Assembly (NCBI GenBank): GCA_945639195.1 | Contig: CALZEE010000001.1 | Span: 124,001-188,000, forward strand | Source: an uncultured Ignatzschineria sp. | GTDB taxonomy: Bacteria > Pseudomonadota > Gammaproteobacteria > Cardiobacteriales > Wohlfahrtiimonadaceae | DNA: 64,000 bases | Direction of reading: 5' to 3' | Part shown: piece by piece, positions 55,291-64,000 of the stretch | How positions within the stretch are numbered: position 1 is the stretch's first letter | Layout: every line of letters starts with the position of its first letter | Notes under the pieces: generated by a model | Seen by the model: only the letters and a program-made list of their open reading frames with translations | What the model was told of the DNA's origin: nothing | The model's database searches: none | Program-made: the position numbers and the translations under genes

Positions 55291-56088
55291 TTAATCTAAA
55301 CGTTTTTCACGCGCTTCATCTTCTCGTTTATCAATTTGCCAATAAGCGCAGGCGAAGAAGGTCTCTTTGGTTTGTCCTTTTTCGTGGCGCAAGAAATCAC
55401 GCAATGTTTTTACCGTACTATATTCCGCCGTGATATGCGTAAAATGAGGCGCTGGCATGGATTCCCAATGGGTAATCGCCTGTTTTGAGAGGATGCTCCC
55501 CTCGTGAGGAGTGGGATTTATAAGCCACTCCAGCGTTAATGTTGCATCGGATGTATAGTGCGATTCTAAGATATCTTCCGGCGTTAAGACTTCTGTCACA
55601 ATGGTTGCGGTGGCATTTTTAGGAAGGCTTTTAACAAGCGAAGCAACCACGGGAATGCCGGTCATATCCGTTACAAATAAGAAGTGATCAACGGCGGGGA
55701 GTACATCTCTGTGCGAGAGTTTCATTGCGAGTCCGATCTCATCCCCTATATTAGCGGTAAGCGCCCAATCACACGCGACGGTATCGCCATCGTGGACGGC
55801 AAAATCAACCGTTAGGGTTTGTGCCTCAAGATCAATAGCACGATGCGTATAAGTACGAACCGTTGGGCGTAGCGCTTCATTTTCAATTTCCCATACTTTT
55901 TTCTCGGCATTAAAGGTTGGTATTGCAACGGTTGAATGACCTTTAGGGGGAATAAAGAGCTTATTGTTCACGCCAATAGGCACGTCTTTATAAATATCAA
56001 TAGTGTCGCAATGAAGAACAAGGCGGAGAAAATTAGGGGTGATAAAGGATTTATGTTGCAGCGTAACAGTGGTGCGATGAACTTGCAT
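55291..56088 (-). CDS. Siderophore-interacting protein (FAD-dependent ferric-siderophore reductase, ViuB type)
   Basis: A 265-residue cytoplasmic flavoprotein that releases iron from imported siderophores by reduction. The FAD-binding motif is RTYTHR (usual form RTYTVR), followed by DFAVHDGDTVACDWALTANIGDEIG. The C-terminal NAD(P)H-like domain contains FLFVTDMTGIPVVASLVKSLP and the closing EKGQTKETFFACAYWQIDKREDEAREKR typical of the SIP family. Start at 56088 is supported by AGGAG 8 bases upstream; the longer frame begins at 56112. Confidence 0.87.
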   Translation of the reverse strand: MQVHRTTVTLQHKSFITPNFLRLVLHCDTIDIYKDVPIGVNNKLFIPPKGHSTVAIPTFNAEKKVWEIENEALRPTVRTYTHRAIDLEAQTLTVDFAVHDGDTVACDWALTANIGDEIGLAMKLSHRDVLPAVDHFLFVTDMTGIPVVASLVKSLPKNATATIVTEVLTPEDILESHYTSDATLTLEWLINPTPHEGSILSKQAITHWESMPAPHFTHITAEYSTVKTLRDFLRHEKGQTKETFFACAYWQIDKREDEAREKRLD

Positions 56089-56712
56089 AAGGGATCTCCT
56101 AGTTGAAGGCATTCACCTTCTGTGTCGAGTATTAGATATTTCCGTTGCGCCAAAACCTCGCGCTGATTAGTGAATTATCAGTAGGCAGCTTTTCATCTTT
56201 ATCATTCATTGAATAAGAGAATATCGTGGCGCATTAGAAAGTAGGGATAGATATAGATATAGCTATATCGTTACAGAGAATATATTACGGATATCAAATC
56301 ACAATTGCAAATAGTTATCGTTTGTATTTGGAGGGCGAGAAGAATAGATTAATGTCGGATCTTTCAATTAAATTCACATTGCTTAATTTTTGCGCTATGT
56401 TTTTATAAGGGTAAGTATTATAAATGTTGCCCGAATACGAAAGGGGAGCGCGATATTGATGAGTTGGATGGCTGATGGTTATTAATCAGGCAAACATTCT
56501 TCGATACGGTCGACAGATATCGCAGGAAGACGCTAATTAGCTTGATATTTATTCAGGGATTGCGTAAAATGCCGAGATCGTTTACCAGCGACCCCTAACG
56601 TTGATTTAAAACAATATCTCAAGAGGTAACTCTTACCGGTATTTCTCGTTATCGGAGGATAGATGTTGGATTTAGATATTTTTGTTAGTGATTTTATATT
56701 TTGGAGTTTTCG
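56089..56712 (+). other. Long intergenic region and rplM leader
   Basis: About 620 bases without a gene. It holds the short periodic tract GATAGATATAGATATAGCTATATC (56247-56270, split as ATAGAT repeats around the palindrome GATATAGCTATATC) and the rplM promoter (56542-56570). A leader of about 135 bases before rplM has hairpin potential around 56620-56665. A weak Fur-like segment occurs near 56305-56330. Confidence 0.45.
56542..56570 (+). promoter_or_regulatory. Promoter of the rplM-rpsI operon
   Basis: TTGATA (56542-56547), 17-base spacer, TAAAAT (56565-56570). Transcription would start near 56577, giving a 5-prime leader of about 135 bases that could host autogenous control. Confidence 0.7.
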
Positions 56713-57141
56713 ATGAAAACATTTAGTGCAAAGCCTGCTGAAGTAACCCATGAATGGTTTTTAATTGATGCAGAAGGAAAAACCCTCGGCCGTTTAGCGA
56801 GCGAAGTTGCAAGACGCTTACGTGGTAAGCATAAACCTGAATTCACACCACACGTTGATACAGGTGATTATATTGTTATTGTTAACGCGGAAAAAATCCG
56901 TGTAAGTGGTAACAAGCTTCAACAAAAGATTTATTACAAACATACTGGTTATGTAGGTCATTTAAGAGAAACTACTCTTGAGAAGATGTTGCAAACAAAA
57001 CCTGTGAAAGTTATTGAGCTTGCAGTTAAAGGTATGCTTCCTAAGAATGCTTTAGGAAGAGATATGCTTCGTAAACTCAAAGTATACTCAGGTCCTGAGC
57101 ATGCACATGCAGCGCAGCAACCAAAAGTTTTAGACATCTAA
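56713..57141 (+). CDS. rplM: 50S ribosomal protein L13
   Basis: A 142-residue L13, the usual length. It begins [20 protein letters not shown] and contains the family signature [21 protein letters not shown]. The start at 56713 is fixed by GGAG 7-10 bases upstream and by comparison with other L13 proteins. It is followed after 16 bases by rpsI, the universal order. Confidence 0.97.
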   Translation: MKTFSAKPAEVTHEWFLIDAEGKTLGRLASEVARRLRGKHKPEFTPHVDTGDYIVIVNAEKIRVSGNKLQQKIYYKHTGYVGHLRETTLEKMLQTKPVKVIELAVKGMLPKNALGRDMLRKLKVYSGPEHAHAAQQPKVLDI

Positions 57142-57157
57142 TTAGGAAGGAATTATT

Positions 57158-57550
57158 ATGGCAGCTAACCAAAACTACGGTACTGGAAGACGCAAAAGAT
57201 CATCAGCTAGAGTGTTCTTACGTAAAGGTACAGGCAGTATTATCGTTAACGATAAACCAATCGATGAATACTTCGCACGCGAAGTTTCACGTATGATTGT
57301 TCGTCAACCATTAGAGCTTTTAGAAGTAGAAGGTCAATTTGACGTGATCGTTACTGTAAAAGGCGGCGGTATGAGTGGACAAGCTGGGGCGATTCGTCAC
57401 GGTTTAACTCGTGCACTCGTTGATTACGATGAAGCAAACCGCGCTCCATTACGTAGAGCAGGATTTGTAACTCGTGACCCACGTAGCGTTGAGCGTAAGA
57501 AAGTTGGTCTTCGCGGCGCACGTCGTGCTACGCAGTTCTCAAAACGTTAA
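57158..57550 (+). CDS. rpsI: 30S ribosomal protein S9
   Basis: A 130-residue S9 with the normal start ([20 protein letters not shown]), the central [23 protein letters not shown] and the basic C-terminus ending QFSKR that reaches the ribosomal P site. Ribosome-binding site AGGAAGGA precedes it. Confidence 0.98.
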   Translation: MAANQNYGTGRRKRSSARVFLRKGTGSIIVNDKPIDEYFAREVSRMIVRQPLELLEVEGQFDVIVTVKGGGMSGQAGAIRHGLTRALVDYDEANRAPLRRAGFVTRDPRSVERKKVGLRGARRATQFSKR

Positions 57551-57585
57551 TTTATTTCGATATTTTGAGTATGATAAAACATATC

Positions 57586-57616
57586 AAAGCCTTTCTTTTG
57601 AAAGGCTTTTCTTTTT
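57586..57616 (+). terminator. Terminator after rpsI
   Basis: Perfect 10-bp stem AAAGCCTTTC (57586-57595) / GAAAGGCTTT (57600-57609), TTTT loop, then a T-rich tail that runs into the pcnB ribosome-binding site. Confidence 0.88.
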
Positions 57617-57630
57617 GGAGAAAAGGTCCC

Positions 57631-59034
57631 ATGGGTCCAAAAATCTACCATACGAAAGATCATTCGATCAGAAATCGGCAGATTTCAAAGAACTCATTAA
57701 CCGTCATCAATAAACTCAATGCAGCAGGATTTAATGCGTATTTAGTGGGTGGTGGTGTGCGAGATCTGCTTTTAGGTTTGGAGCCTAAGGACTTTGATAT
57801 CGTCACGGATGCACATCCTAGTGAAATTCGAAAAGTATTTCGTAATAGCCGAATCATCGGTCGACGCTTTAGATTGGTGCATGTGGTCTTTGGTCGAGAA
57901 GTGATTGAGGTAGCAACCTTCCGTTCAAATGAAGTGGCGGATACCTCGAAGCATTATCAGACGAATCAAGAAGGATTTGTAACGCGCGATAATATCTACG
58001 GGACGATTGATGAAGATGCAGTTCGCCGAGATTTTACGGTCAATGCGCTCTATTATGATGTTCGTAATCAGACGATTATTGATTATTGTGGGGGTTATGA
58101 AGATCTTAGACATCAAACCTTAAAGCTTATCGGTGATCCGACAGATCGATTTATGGAAGATCCTGTTCGTATTCTGCGCGCCATTCGTTTTGAGGCGAAG
58201 CTTGGATTTACGATTGATGAGAAATTATTGGCACCTATTGCGGAGCATAAGCAGCTATTAGCAAATGTTTCTGCAGCAAGAATGTACGATGAGGTTTTAA
58301 AGCTCTATCTGACAGGTCATGGCGAGCAATCGTATCATGCGATGATGGAACATGGATTATTCCAAATCCTATTCCCATTAACGTACGATTCACTTGAGAA
58401 GCAAGGGTTCCCTGAAGAGCATTTATTATTACAATCATTACGTAATTCTGATGCCAGATCTGCGCAAGGCTTAACAAGCTCTCCTTATTTTGTGTATGGA
58501 TCGCTCCTTTGGGCTCCATTCGTTGATAGATATGAGCGAGCAGTGGCAAGTGGTGCCAAAAATAGTGATGCGTCTAAGATAGCGATTGATGAAGCCTTTA
58601 AGGTGCAACATCAAATTACGGTAATTCCGCGTTATGTTCGCGAGTTTATCGAGGATCTTTGGATCTTCCAGTTTAGATTACAAGCGAAAATCATTCGTAG
58701 TCCAAAACGTATGATGGAGCATCCTCGCTTTAAAGCGGCATATGACTTCTTACTGCTTCGTGCAGAGGCGGGTGAAGATGCAGATGTTGCAGAGAAAGCG
58801 CGTTTCTGGGAAGCAGAGTTTGCGGCTTACGAGAAGATTCTCTTAGCGCGTGAGCAAGAAGAGCGACGTGAAGAGCGTCGAGAAGGAAAGCGTGAGGTAC
58901 GTGACGAGGTAGTAAGACATCGTCCTACGCAGGCTAATCGCGCCCCTGCTAAAGTCGCAGATTCCGATGAGCCGAAAAAACGTCGACGCAGGCCTAGAAA
59001 GAAGCGCCCTAGTGCTTCAGGAGATAAAGCTTAA
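57631..59034 (+). CDS. pcnB: Poly(A) polymerase I
   Basis: A 467-residue nucleotidyltransferase that adds 3-prime A-tails to RNA and promotes decay. The catalytic head is LVGGGVRDLLLGLEPKDFDIVTDA (Gly-Gly and the DxD pair), followed by RDFTVNALYYD and the RNA-binding DRFMEDPVRILRAIRFEAKLGF. The C-terminus is very Arg/Lys-rich (about 405-467), as in E. coli PcnB. The ATG at 57631 is preferred over one at 57565 because the rpsI terminator lies between them and GGAG (57617-57620) is 10 bases upstream. Confidence 0.92.
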   Translation: MGPKIYHTKDHSIRNRQISKNSLTVINKLNAAGFNAYLVGGGVRDLLLGLEPKDFDIVTDAHPSEIRKVFRNSRIIGRRFRLVHVVFGREVIEVATFRSNEVADTSKHYQTNQEGFVTRDNIYGTIDEDAVRRDFTVNALYYDVRNQTIIDYCGGYEDLRHQTLKLIGDPTDRFMEDPVRILRAIRFEAKLGFTIDEKLLAPIAEHKQLLANVSAARMYDEVLKLYLTGHGEQSYHAMMEHGLFQILFPLTYDSLEKQGFPEEHLLLQSLRNSDARSAQGLTSSPYFVYGSLLWAPFVDRYERAVASGAKNSDASKIAIDEAFKVQHQITVIPRYVREFIEDLWIFQFRLQAKIIRSPKRMMEHPRFKAAYDFLLLRAEAGEDADVAEKARFWEAEFAAYEKILLAREQEERREERREGKREVRDEVVRHRPTQANRAPAKVADSDEPKKRRRRPRKKRPSASGDKA

Positions 59035-59083
59035 GCGCTCAATATTAGATTATGTATCGCATGAAGTATTGAATTGAGATGAT

Positions 59084-59120
59084 AAAAAACGACCAGTAAT
59101 AATGTTACGGTCGTTTTTTT
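59084..59120. terminator. Bidirectional terminator between pcnB and the nlpD-like gene
   Basis: AAAACGACC + GTAA pairs with TTAC + GGTCGTTTT, with an A-run on the left and a seven-T run on the right. Confidence 0.85.
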
Positions 59121-59179
59121 ATGTCTGGTATATCTATTTGCAGGCTATATCTCTGTATTGATATAGCTCGTTGTTGTAG

Positions 59180-59884
59180 CTAAATATAATTCATCGGGTT
59201 AACCGTTTGGCCCTTGGTGCGGATCTCGAAATAGAGAACGGTGCGAGCATCAAAGCTGTTGCCCATTGCTGCGATCTGTTGGCCTTTTTTAACACGTGTT
59301 CCTTCTCTCACATTGATCGAGGAGAGGTAACCATAAGCTGAATAGGTATTAGCATTGTGCTTAATAATAATGAGCTGACCATAACCTGAGTTTCCGGCGC
59401 CGGCAAAGACGATTTCACCATCATGCGCAGCTTTTATCGGTTGGTTTAATGATCCGGCAATTTGAATGCCTTTTTGTCCTGGAATGTTGGGGTTGTAGCT
59501 TTTCACAATCGTTCCATCTGTTGGCTTCATCCAGCCAGAGATACCTGTTGATACTGTATCTTTAGGGGCTGCAGGAGCCTTTTGTGTAACAATTGTGTTA
59601 TCACGTTTTGCGATTTGTTGAGGAGCGCTATTGGTCGCTTTACTGCTGTTGTTAGAGCGAACAGCAGAACCTCCCTTGCCATTGACTCGAATCACTTGAC
59701 CAACTTTGATGTGATTGGCGTTGGAGATATTATTGAGATTTTGTAACTCTCGAAGTGACATCTTATGATTACGAGCAATCAGACTCAATGAGTCTCCTGG
59801 ACGAACGGTATAACTCCCTCCAGAGCTGCATGCTTGGATGATAAAGAGGGTGGCAAGAAAAAATGTTAGTCGTTTAAAGCTCAT
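59180..59884 (-). CDS. NlpD-like LysM/M23 lipoprotein (amidase activator type)
   Basis: A 234-residue outer-membrane lipoprotein (lipobox IIQAC, Cys19). A LysM domain (about 24-68, SYTVRPGDSLSLIARNHKMSL) binds peptidoglycan. After a Ser/Asn-rich linker comes a C-terminal M23/LytM domain (about 115-234). The zinc ligands of active M23 peptidases are missing (GIQIAG, SAYGYL, LYFEIR in place of the D/H and HxH positions), as in NlpD and EnvC, which activate amidases for cell division rather than cutting glycan bonds. Here it lies beside maeB and not rpoS. Confidence 0.85.
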   Translation of the reverse strand: MSFKRLTFFLATLFIIQACSSGGSYTVRPGDSLSLIARNHKMSLRELQNLNNISNANHIKVGQVIRVNGKGGSAVRSNNSSKATNSAPQQIAKRDNTIVTQKAPAAPKDTVSTGISGWMKPTDGTIVKSYNPNIPGQKGIQIAGSLNQPIKAAHDGEIVFAGAGNSGYGQLIIIKHNANTYSAYGYLSSINVREGTRVKKGQQIAAMGNSFDARTVLYFEIRTKGQTVNPMNYI

Positions 59885-59990
59885 AATATTTACTTCTATG
59901 TCATTGAATGGGATAAAAAAACCCTAAAAGGAAAAAGTATTTTAACATCTTCATCCTTTTAGGGGTATTGCTTTGATCTATTTCGTAAAT

Positions 59991-62318
59991 TTACTCAATA
60001 GGATCAGTTGCACACATGGCAGTAATATTCACAATACGTCTCGCAGTTGCGATGTTAGTCACAACGTGAGCAGGTTTTGACGTTCCTGTGAGGATTGGAC
60101 CGACCACAATACTGTCACTGATTGTGCGAACGAAGTTATAAGTAATGTTCGCAGTATCAATATTGGCAAAGATAAAGAGATTTGCCATACCTTTTAACTC
60201 AGAGTTCGGGAAGTAGCCATTACGGTAACGTTCCCAGATAGCGAGGTCAGGTTGCATTTCACCTTCTACTTCTAATTCAGGTGCTGATTCTTTAAGAATC
60301 TGCAGAGTTTGCTGCATTTTTCTTGAGAATTTAGAATCACGTGAACCAAAGTTTGAGTGTGAAAGAAGCGCAACTTTTGGGGTAATTCCGAAACGCTCAA
60401 CTACAGAGGCTGCCATTTTTGTGATATCCGCTAACTCTTCAGGTGTAGGATCTTCATTCACGTGAGTATCACAGAAGAAGAGCGGTCCCTTAGGAGAGAG
60501 TAGAAGGCTGATAGCTGCAGGCTGTGAAGTGCCTTTGCGTAAGCCGATCGCATCAACAATGTGATGAACGTGGCGATGGTACTGACCAAGCACACCACTG
60601 ATTTGACCATCAATAACACCGAGCTCAAGGAGCATTGCAGAGAGAAGGTTACCGCGAGTTTGCATGCGTTGGCGTGCAAGTTCAGGAGTGATCCCTTTGC
60701 GCTTCATAACTGCATAATACTTTTCAGAACACTCTTCAAGCATTGGTGGGTTGCGATAGTCAATAATTTGTACGTAATCACTATTGATATCTTTCATGAT
60801 CTTATCTTCAGGCGCAAGAACTTTTGTATTAAGGTTAATACCGAGCTCTTTAATACGTTGCTGAATGACTTTTGGTTGACCAATTAAGATAGGGTTCGCA
60901 AGGCGATCTTGTTTCACGAGGAACACTGCGCGAAGCACGCGTTCATCTTCACCTTCGCAGTAAGCGATTGTGCGAGCATTTTCTTTTGCTTGGTTGAAGA
61001 TCGGGCGCATTGCCATATTCGTTTTATTGATATGTTGGCTTAAGCGATGACGATACTCTTCAAAATCTTCGATCGGACGTTGTGCAACACCAGATTCCAT
61101 TGCTGCTTTTGCAACGGCAATAGGGAGCTCTACAATAAGGCGAGGATCAAATGGTTTTGGAATAATATAATTGTGTGAGAAGTTCAATGACTCGCCAGGA
61201 TAGGCGTGAAGGACTTCATCTGTAGGTTCTTGGTGAGTGAGTTTTGCGATCGCTTCTACACACGCCATTTTCATTGCTTCATTGATCTCTGTTGCGCCGC
61301 AATCAAGTGCGCCGCGGAAGAGGTAAGGGAAGCAGAGAACGTTGTTTACTTGGTTTGGATAATCTGAACGACCTGTTGCAAGAATGGCATCATCACGCAC
61401 GGCATGAGCAAGCTCTGGGCGGATTTCAGGTTCTGGGTTTGCAAGCGCAAAGATGAGCGGATTAGGCGCCATCTTCTTCACCATTTCAGCCGTTAAAACG
61501 CCTGGCGCTGAAAGTCCTAAGAATACATCTGCATCTTCAATGATTTCACCGAGTGTCATCTTATCAGTATCTTGCATGAAGAAAGATTTGTACTCATCAA
61601 GCGACTCAGGAGAGCGAAGATTATTAACGACGCCATCGCGGTCAGCAACGGTGATATTCTCTTTTTTAAGGCCGAACTGCATAAGGAGTTTTAAGCAAGA
61701 GATCGCCGCTGCACCAGCGCCACTACACACAAGTTTAATCTCTTCGATTTTCTTGTCTGCAAGTTTTAAAGCGTTAAGTACGCCAGCGGTAGTAATGATC
61801 GCTGTTCCATGTTGGTCATCATGGAATACAGGAATCTTCATGCGTTTTTTGAGTTCTTGCTCGATGTAGAAGCATTCTGGTGCTTTGATATCTTCGAGGT
61901 TAATCCCGCCAAAGGTTGGTTCGAGACTTGCTACGATATCAATAAATTTATCTGGATCTAATTCGTCGACTTCAATATCGAAAACATCGATATCTGAGAA
62001 TTTTTTAAAGAGAACCCCTTTCCCTTCCATTACAGGTTTGCTTGCTAATGGGCCAATATTTCCAAGGCCAAGCACTGCAGTACCATTACTAATGACGGCA
62101 ACAAGGTTTCCACGAGCAGTGTAGTCAAGTGCTGTCAGTGGATCATTTTGAATCTCTTCACAGGCATAAGCAACACCTGGAGAGTAGGCAAGAGAGAGGT
62201 CCTTTTGATTGACGAGCGGCTTTGTCGCTTCAACCGAGATTTTACCCGGTTTTGGCTGTGCATGATAGCGAAGCGCTTCAATACGAAGATCTTCAGTTTT
62301 ATTATTTGGAGAATCCAT
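59991..62318 (-). CDS. maeB: NADP-dependent malic enzyme with C-terminal phosphotransacetylase-like domain
   Basis: A 775-residue cytoplasmic enzyme converting malate to pyruvate, CO2 and NADPH. The malic domain (about 1-430) has the start [35 protein letters not shown] (metal and malate site) and the NADP fold [16 protein letters not shown]. The C-terminal half (about 430-775) is phosphotransacetylase-like ([30 protein letters not shown]) and in MaeB proteins serves regulation by acetyl-CoA. The length matches the MaeB family. Confidence 0.93.
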   Translation of the reverse strand: MDSPNNKTEDLRIEALRYHAQPKPGKISVEATKPLVNQKDLSLAYSPGVAYACEEIQNDPLTALDYTARGNLVAVISNGTAVLGLGNIGPLASKPVMEGKGVLFKKFSDIDVFDIEVDELDPDKFIDIVASLEPTFGGINLEDIKAPECFYIEQELKKRMKIPVFHDDQHGTAIITTAGVLNALKLADKKIEEIKLVCSGAGAAAISCLKLLMQFGLKKENITVADRDGVVNNLRSPESLDEYKSFFMQDTDKMTLGEIIEDADVFLGLSAPGVLTAEMVKKMAPNPLIFALANPEPEIRPELAHAVRDDAILATGRSDYPNQVNNVLCFPYLFRGALDCGATEINEAMKMACVEAIAKLTHQEPTDEVLHAYPGESLNFSHNYIIPKPFDPRLIVELPIAVAKAAMESGVAQRPIEDFEEYRHRLSQHINKTNMAMRPIFNQAKENARTIAYCEGEDERVLRAVFLVKQDRLANPILIGQPKVIQQRIKELGINLNTKVLAPEDKIMKDINSDYVQIIDYRNPPMLEECSEKYYAVMKRKGITPELARQRMQTRGNLLSAMLLELGVIDGQISGVLGQYHRHVHHIVDAIGLRKGTSQPAAISLLLSPKGPLFFCDTHVNEDPTPEELADITKMAASVVERFGITPKVALLSHSNFGSRDSKFSRKMQQTLQILKESAPELEVEGEMQPDLAIWERYRNGYFPNSELKGMANLFIFANIDTANITYNFVRTISDSIVVGPILTGTSKPAHVVTNIATARRIVNITAMCATDPIE

Positions 62319-62637
62319 GGAGATCTATCCTTTATACTGAATTTGGAGGAAATATTAGATACTAACAAGGATTGGGCTTTGAATCTACTGATGGTCTGAT
62401 AAAAAAAGTGTTTCGCTTACGTTAGTAGTGAAAATTATTGATTTAATACGAGAATATCGGGATCTTATCCCTAAGTTTAATGCGTTTTATAAGAATATTA
62501 AATGAAGATTTAATAGGGACTCGGAGAATCATATTTGCTATAATGCAACATGATAAAAATTGTAGAAAGAAGGCCTGTTTATTGCCGTAAATTCAATGAG
62601 CAGACCTCTTTTGATTGAGTTTTGGAGGGCTATAATA
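62319..62637 (+). other. Divergent maeB-rpoH intergenic region
   Basis: 319 bases. An extended -10 promoter TGCTATAAT (62536-62544) has a weak -35 and is the best candidate for rpoH, giving a leader of about 85 bases. The maeB promoter is not clear. No gene is supported. Confidence 0.5.
62536..62544 (+). promoter_or_regulatory. Extended -10 promoter of rpoH
   Basis: TG-C-TATAAT (62536-62544), with only a poor -35 (62516-62521), the usual trade-off for extended -10 promoters. Start near 62552. Confidence 0.55.
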
Positions 62638-63516
62638 ATGCCTAGTGATGACAAACAATTGGTGCTTAGAGCAAACACATTTCCATCTGTTGCAGATGGC
62701 TTGGATGCTTACATAAGCGCCATTGGGGATATCCCAACGTTAACTGCTGAAGAAGAGCAGGCACTTGCCTATCGTCTGATTGAGCATGAGGATCTTCATG
62801 CCGCGCAGACGTTGGTGCTTTCACATCTAAAATTTGTGGTGCACGTTGCAAAAAACTACACAGGGTATGGATTACCACTTGTGGATCTTATCCAAGAGGG
62901 AAATGTGGGTTTAATGAAAGCCGTTAAACGTTTTGATCCCTCTTATAATGTTCGCTTAATCTCTTTTGCCGTTTATTGGATTAAATCAGAGATTCACGAA
63001 TTTGTAATTCGTAACTGGCGTATTGTGAAAGTTGCGACAACAAAAGCACAAAGAAAACTCTTCTTTAACTTACGTTCTTCTAAAGAGACTTTAGAGTGGC
63101 TTACAGATGATGAAGCTGCAGATATTGCCAAAGAGCTTAATGTGAGTAAAGCAGAAGTGAAAAGAATGGAGATGCGACTTTTCTCTAAAGATTTAGCTTT
63201 TGACCTCCCTGTAGGAAGCGCACCTGATGATGGTGATTTTAGTCCTTCAGATTGGCTTTCAAGTACTGCTTTAGATCCATCCCAAGCTTTAGAGAAGGAA
63301 GATTATGCAGACCATAATAATGCACAATTAAGTGGTGCATTAGAGGCGCTTGATCCTCGTAGTAAGGATATCATTATGCAACGTTGGATGATTGATGAGG
63401 ATGAAGAGCGACCTACATTAACAGAGCTTGCTGATAAGTATTCAGTCTCTGCGGAACGTATTCGACAAATTGAAAATCAGGCAATGAGTAAAATCAAAGA
63501 CCTGTTAACGGTATAA
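62638..63516 (+). CDS. rpoH: RNA polymerase heat-shock sigma factor RpoH (sigma-32)
   Basis: A 292-residue sigma factor for heat-shock promoters. Region 2 is clear (HLKFVVHVAKNYTGYGLPLVDLIQEGNVGLMKAVKRFDP, RLISFAVYWIKSEIHEF), the RpoH box QRKLFFNLRS is intact, and region 4 ends with SVSAERIRQIENQAMSKIK. Start set at 62638 from GGAGG (62623-62627); an earlier frame start at 62596 would add 14 residues. The leader of about 85 bases could fold near the start, as in thermosensing rpoH mRNAs; this was not modelled. Confidence 0.94.
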   Translation: MPSDDKQLVLRANTFPSVADGLDAYISAIGDIPTLTAEEEQALAYRLIEHEDLHAAQTLVLSHLKFVVHVAKNYTGYGLPLVDLIQEGNVGLMKAVKRFDPSYNVRLISFAVYWIKSEIHEFVIRNWRIVKVATTKAQRKLFFNLRSSKETLEWLTDDEAADIAKELNVSKAEVKRMEMRLFSKDLAFDLPVGSAPDDGDFSPSDWLSSTALDPSQALEKEDYADHNNAQLSGALEALDPRSKDIIMQRWMIDEDEERPTLTELADKYSVSAERIRQIENQAMSKIKDLLTV

Positions 63517-63541
63517 CTATAAACCTAGCTATTACGTAAAG

Positions 63542-64000
<459 letters not shown>

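Noticed and set aside
56247..56270. ATAGAT repeats as a significant satellite
   Set aside because: Short, AT-rich and single; only the embedded palindrome is notable.
57565..57630. Earlier pcnB start
   Set aside because: It would put the rpsI terminator hairpin inside the coding region and has a worse ribosome-binding site.
59180..59884. Active M23 endopeptidase
   Set aside because: All zinc-ligand positions that can be aligned are replaced, so an activator role is preferred.
59991..62318. Unusual fusion in the malic enzyme
   Set aside because: The phosphotransacetylase-like extension is the normal form of MaeB.

Overview
The window looks like chromosomal DNA of a mid-to-low GC gammaproteobacterium. 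It has rplM-rpsI followed by a PcnB-type poly(A) polymerase, an RpoH with its QRKLFF box, a MaeB-type malic enzyme, Mqo, TrhP, and TonB/porin outer-membrane proteins. The gene content and style suggest a host- or decay-associated relative of Ignatzschineria/Wohlfahrtiimonas, but that placement is an impression and was not tested. No transposase, integrase, phage gene or CRISPR array was seen.

Layout. 1-8.6 kb: a glutamate-acquisition block. It holds an IclR regulator, hutG and the start of gltS (minus strand), a Fur-box TonB receptor, and the 5-oxoprolinase operon pxpB-pxpC-pxpA followed by an unusual NRAMP-fold transporter. 9.0-9.6 kb: two identical tRNA-Val(TAC) genes. 9.8-25.3 kb: a one-directional, AT-richer catabolic module behind a divergent IclR regulator. 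It encodes a three-component Rieske oxygenase (ferredoxin, alpha subunit, reductase), a dehydrogenase, a type I extradiol dioxygenase with its full metal triad, an MFS carrier, a cupin, an alpha/beta hydrolase, an SDR lacking the usual Tyr/Lys, an aspartate-dehydrogenase-like protein, an aldehyde dehydrogenase, a ThDP enzyme and a porin. This is the best candidate for an undescribed pathway. The upper half reads as classical ring opening, but the usual lower meta-cleavage genes are absent and an amino-acid dehydrogenase/ThDP enzyme/aldehyde dehydrogenase trio stands in their place.

25.5-35.7 kb: a CLC chloride transporter, trhP, a cupin, mqo and carAB. CarA has lost the nucleophilic Cys and nearly every other glutaminase or glutamine-binding residue while keeping its fold and its place before an intact carB, so the enzyme is predicted to run on free ammonia. 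The carA leader holds a perfect FNR box and a strong intrinsic terminator, which could mark an FNR-controlled small RNA or an attenuator.

35.9-45 kb: a heme-uptake locus (hugZ-like, hmuV, hmuU, hmuT and two tandem paralogous TonB heme receptors with matching promoter/Fur-like architecture). 45-49.5 kb: a DODA-type dioxygenase, LemA, a DUF3137-like membrane protein with a 12-bp repeat, and a DUF4139-like secreted protein. 49.8-55 kb: the fructose PTS operon (EIIA-HPr-EI fusion, fruK, fruA). 55.3-64 kb: a siderophore-interacting flavoprotein, rplM-rpsI, pcnB, an NlpD-like lipoprotein, maeB, rpoH and the start of a SIS-domain gene.

At sequence level, the palindrome TGCCGGCA occurs 22 times by eye, far above chance, and two separate intergenic 7-bp-periodic arrays are present.
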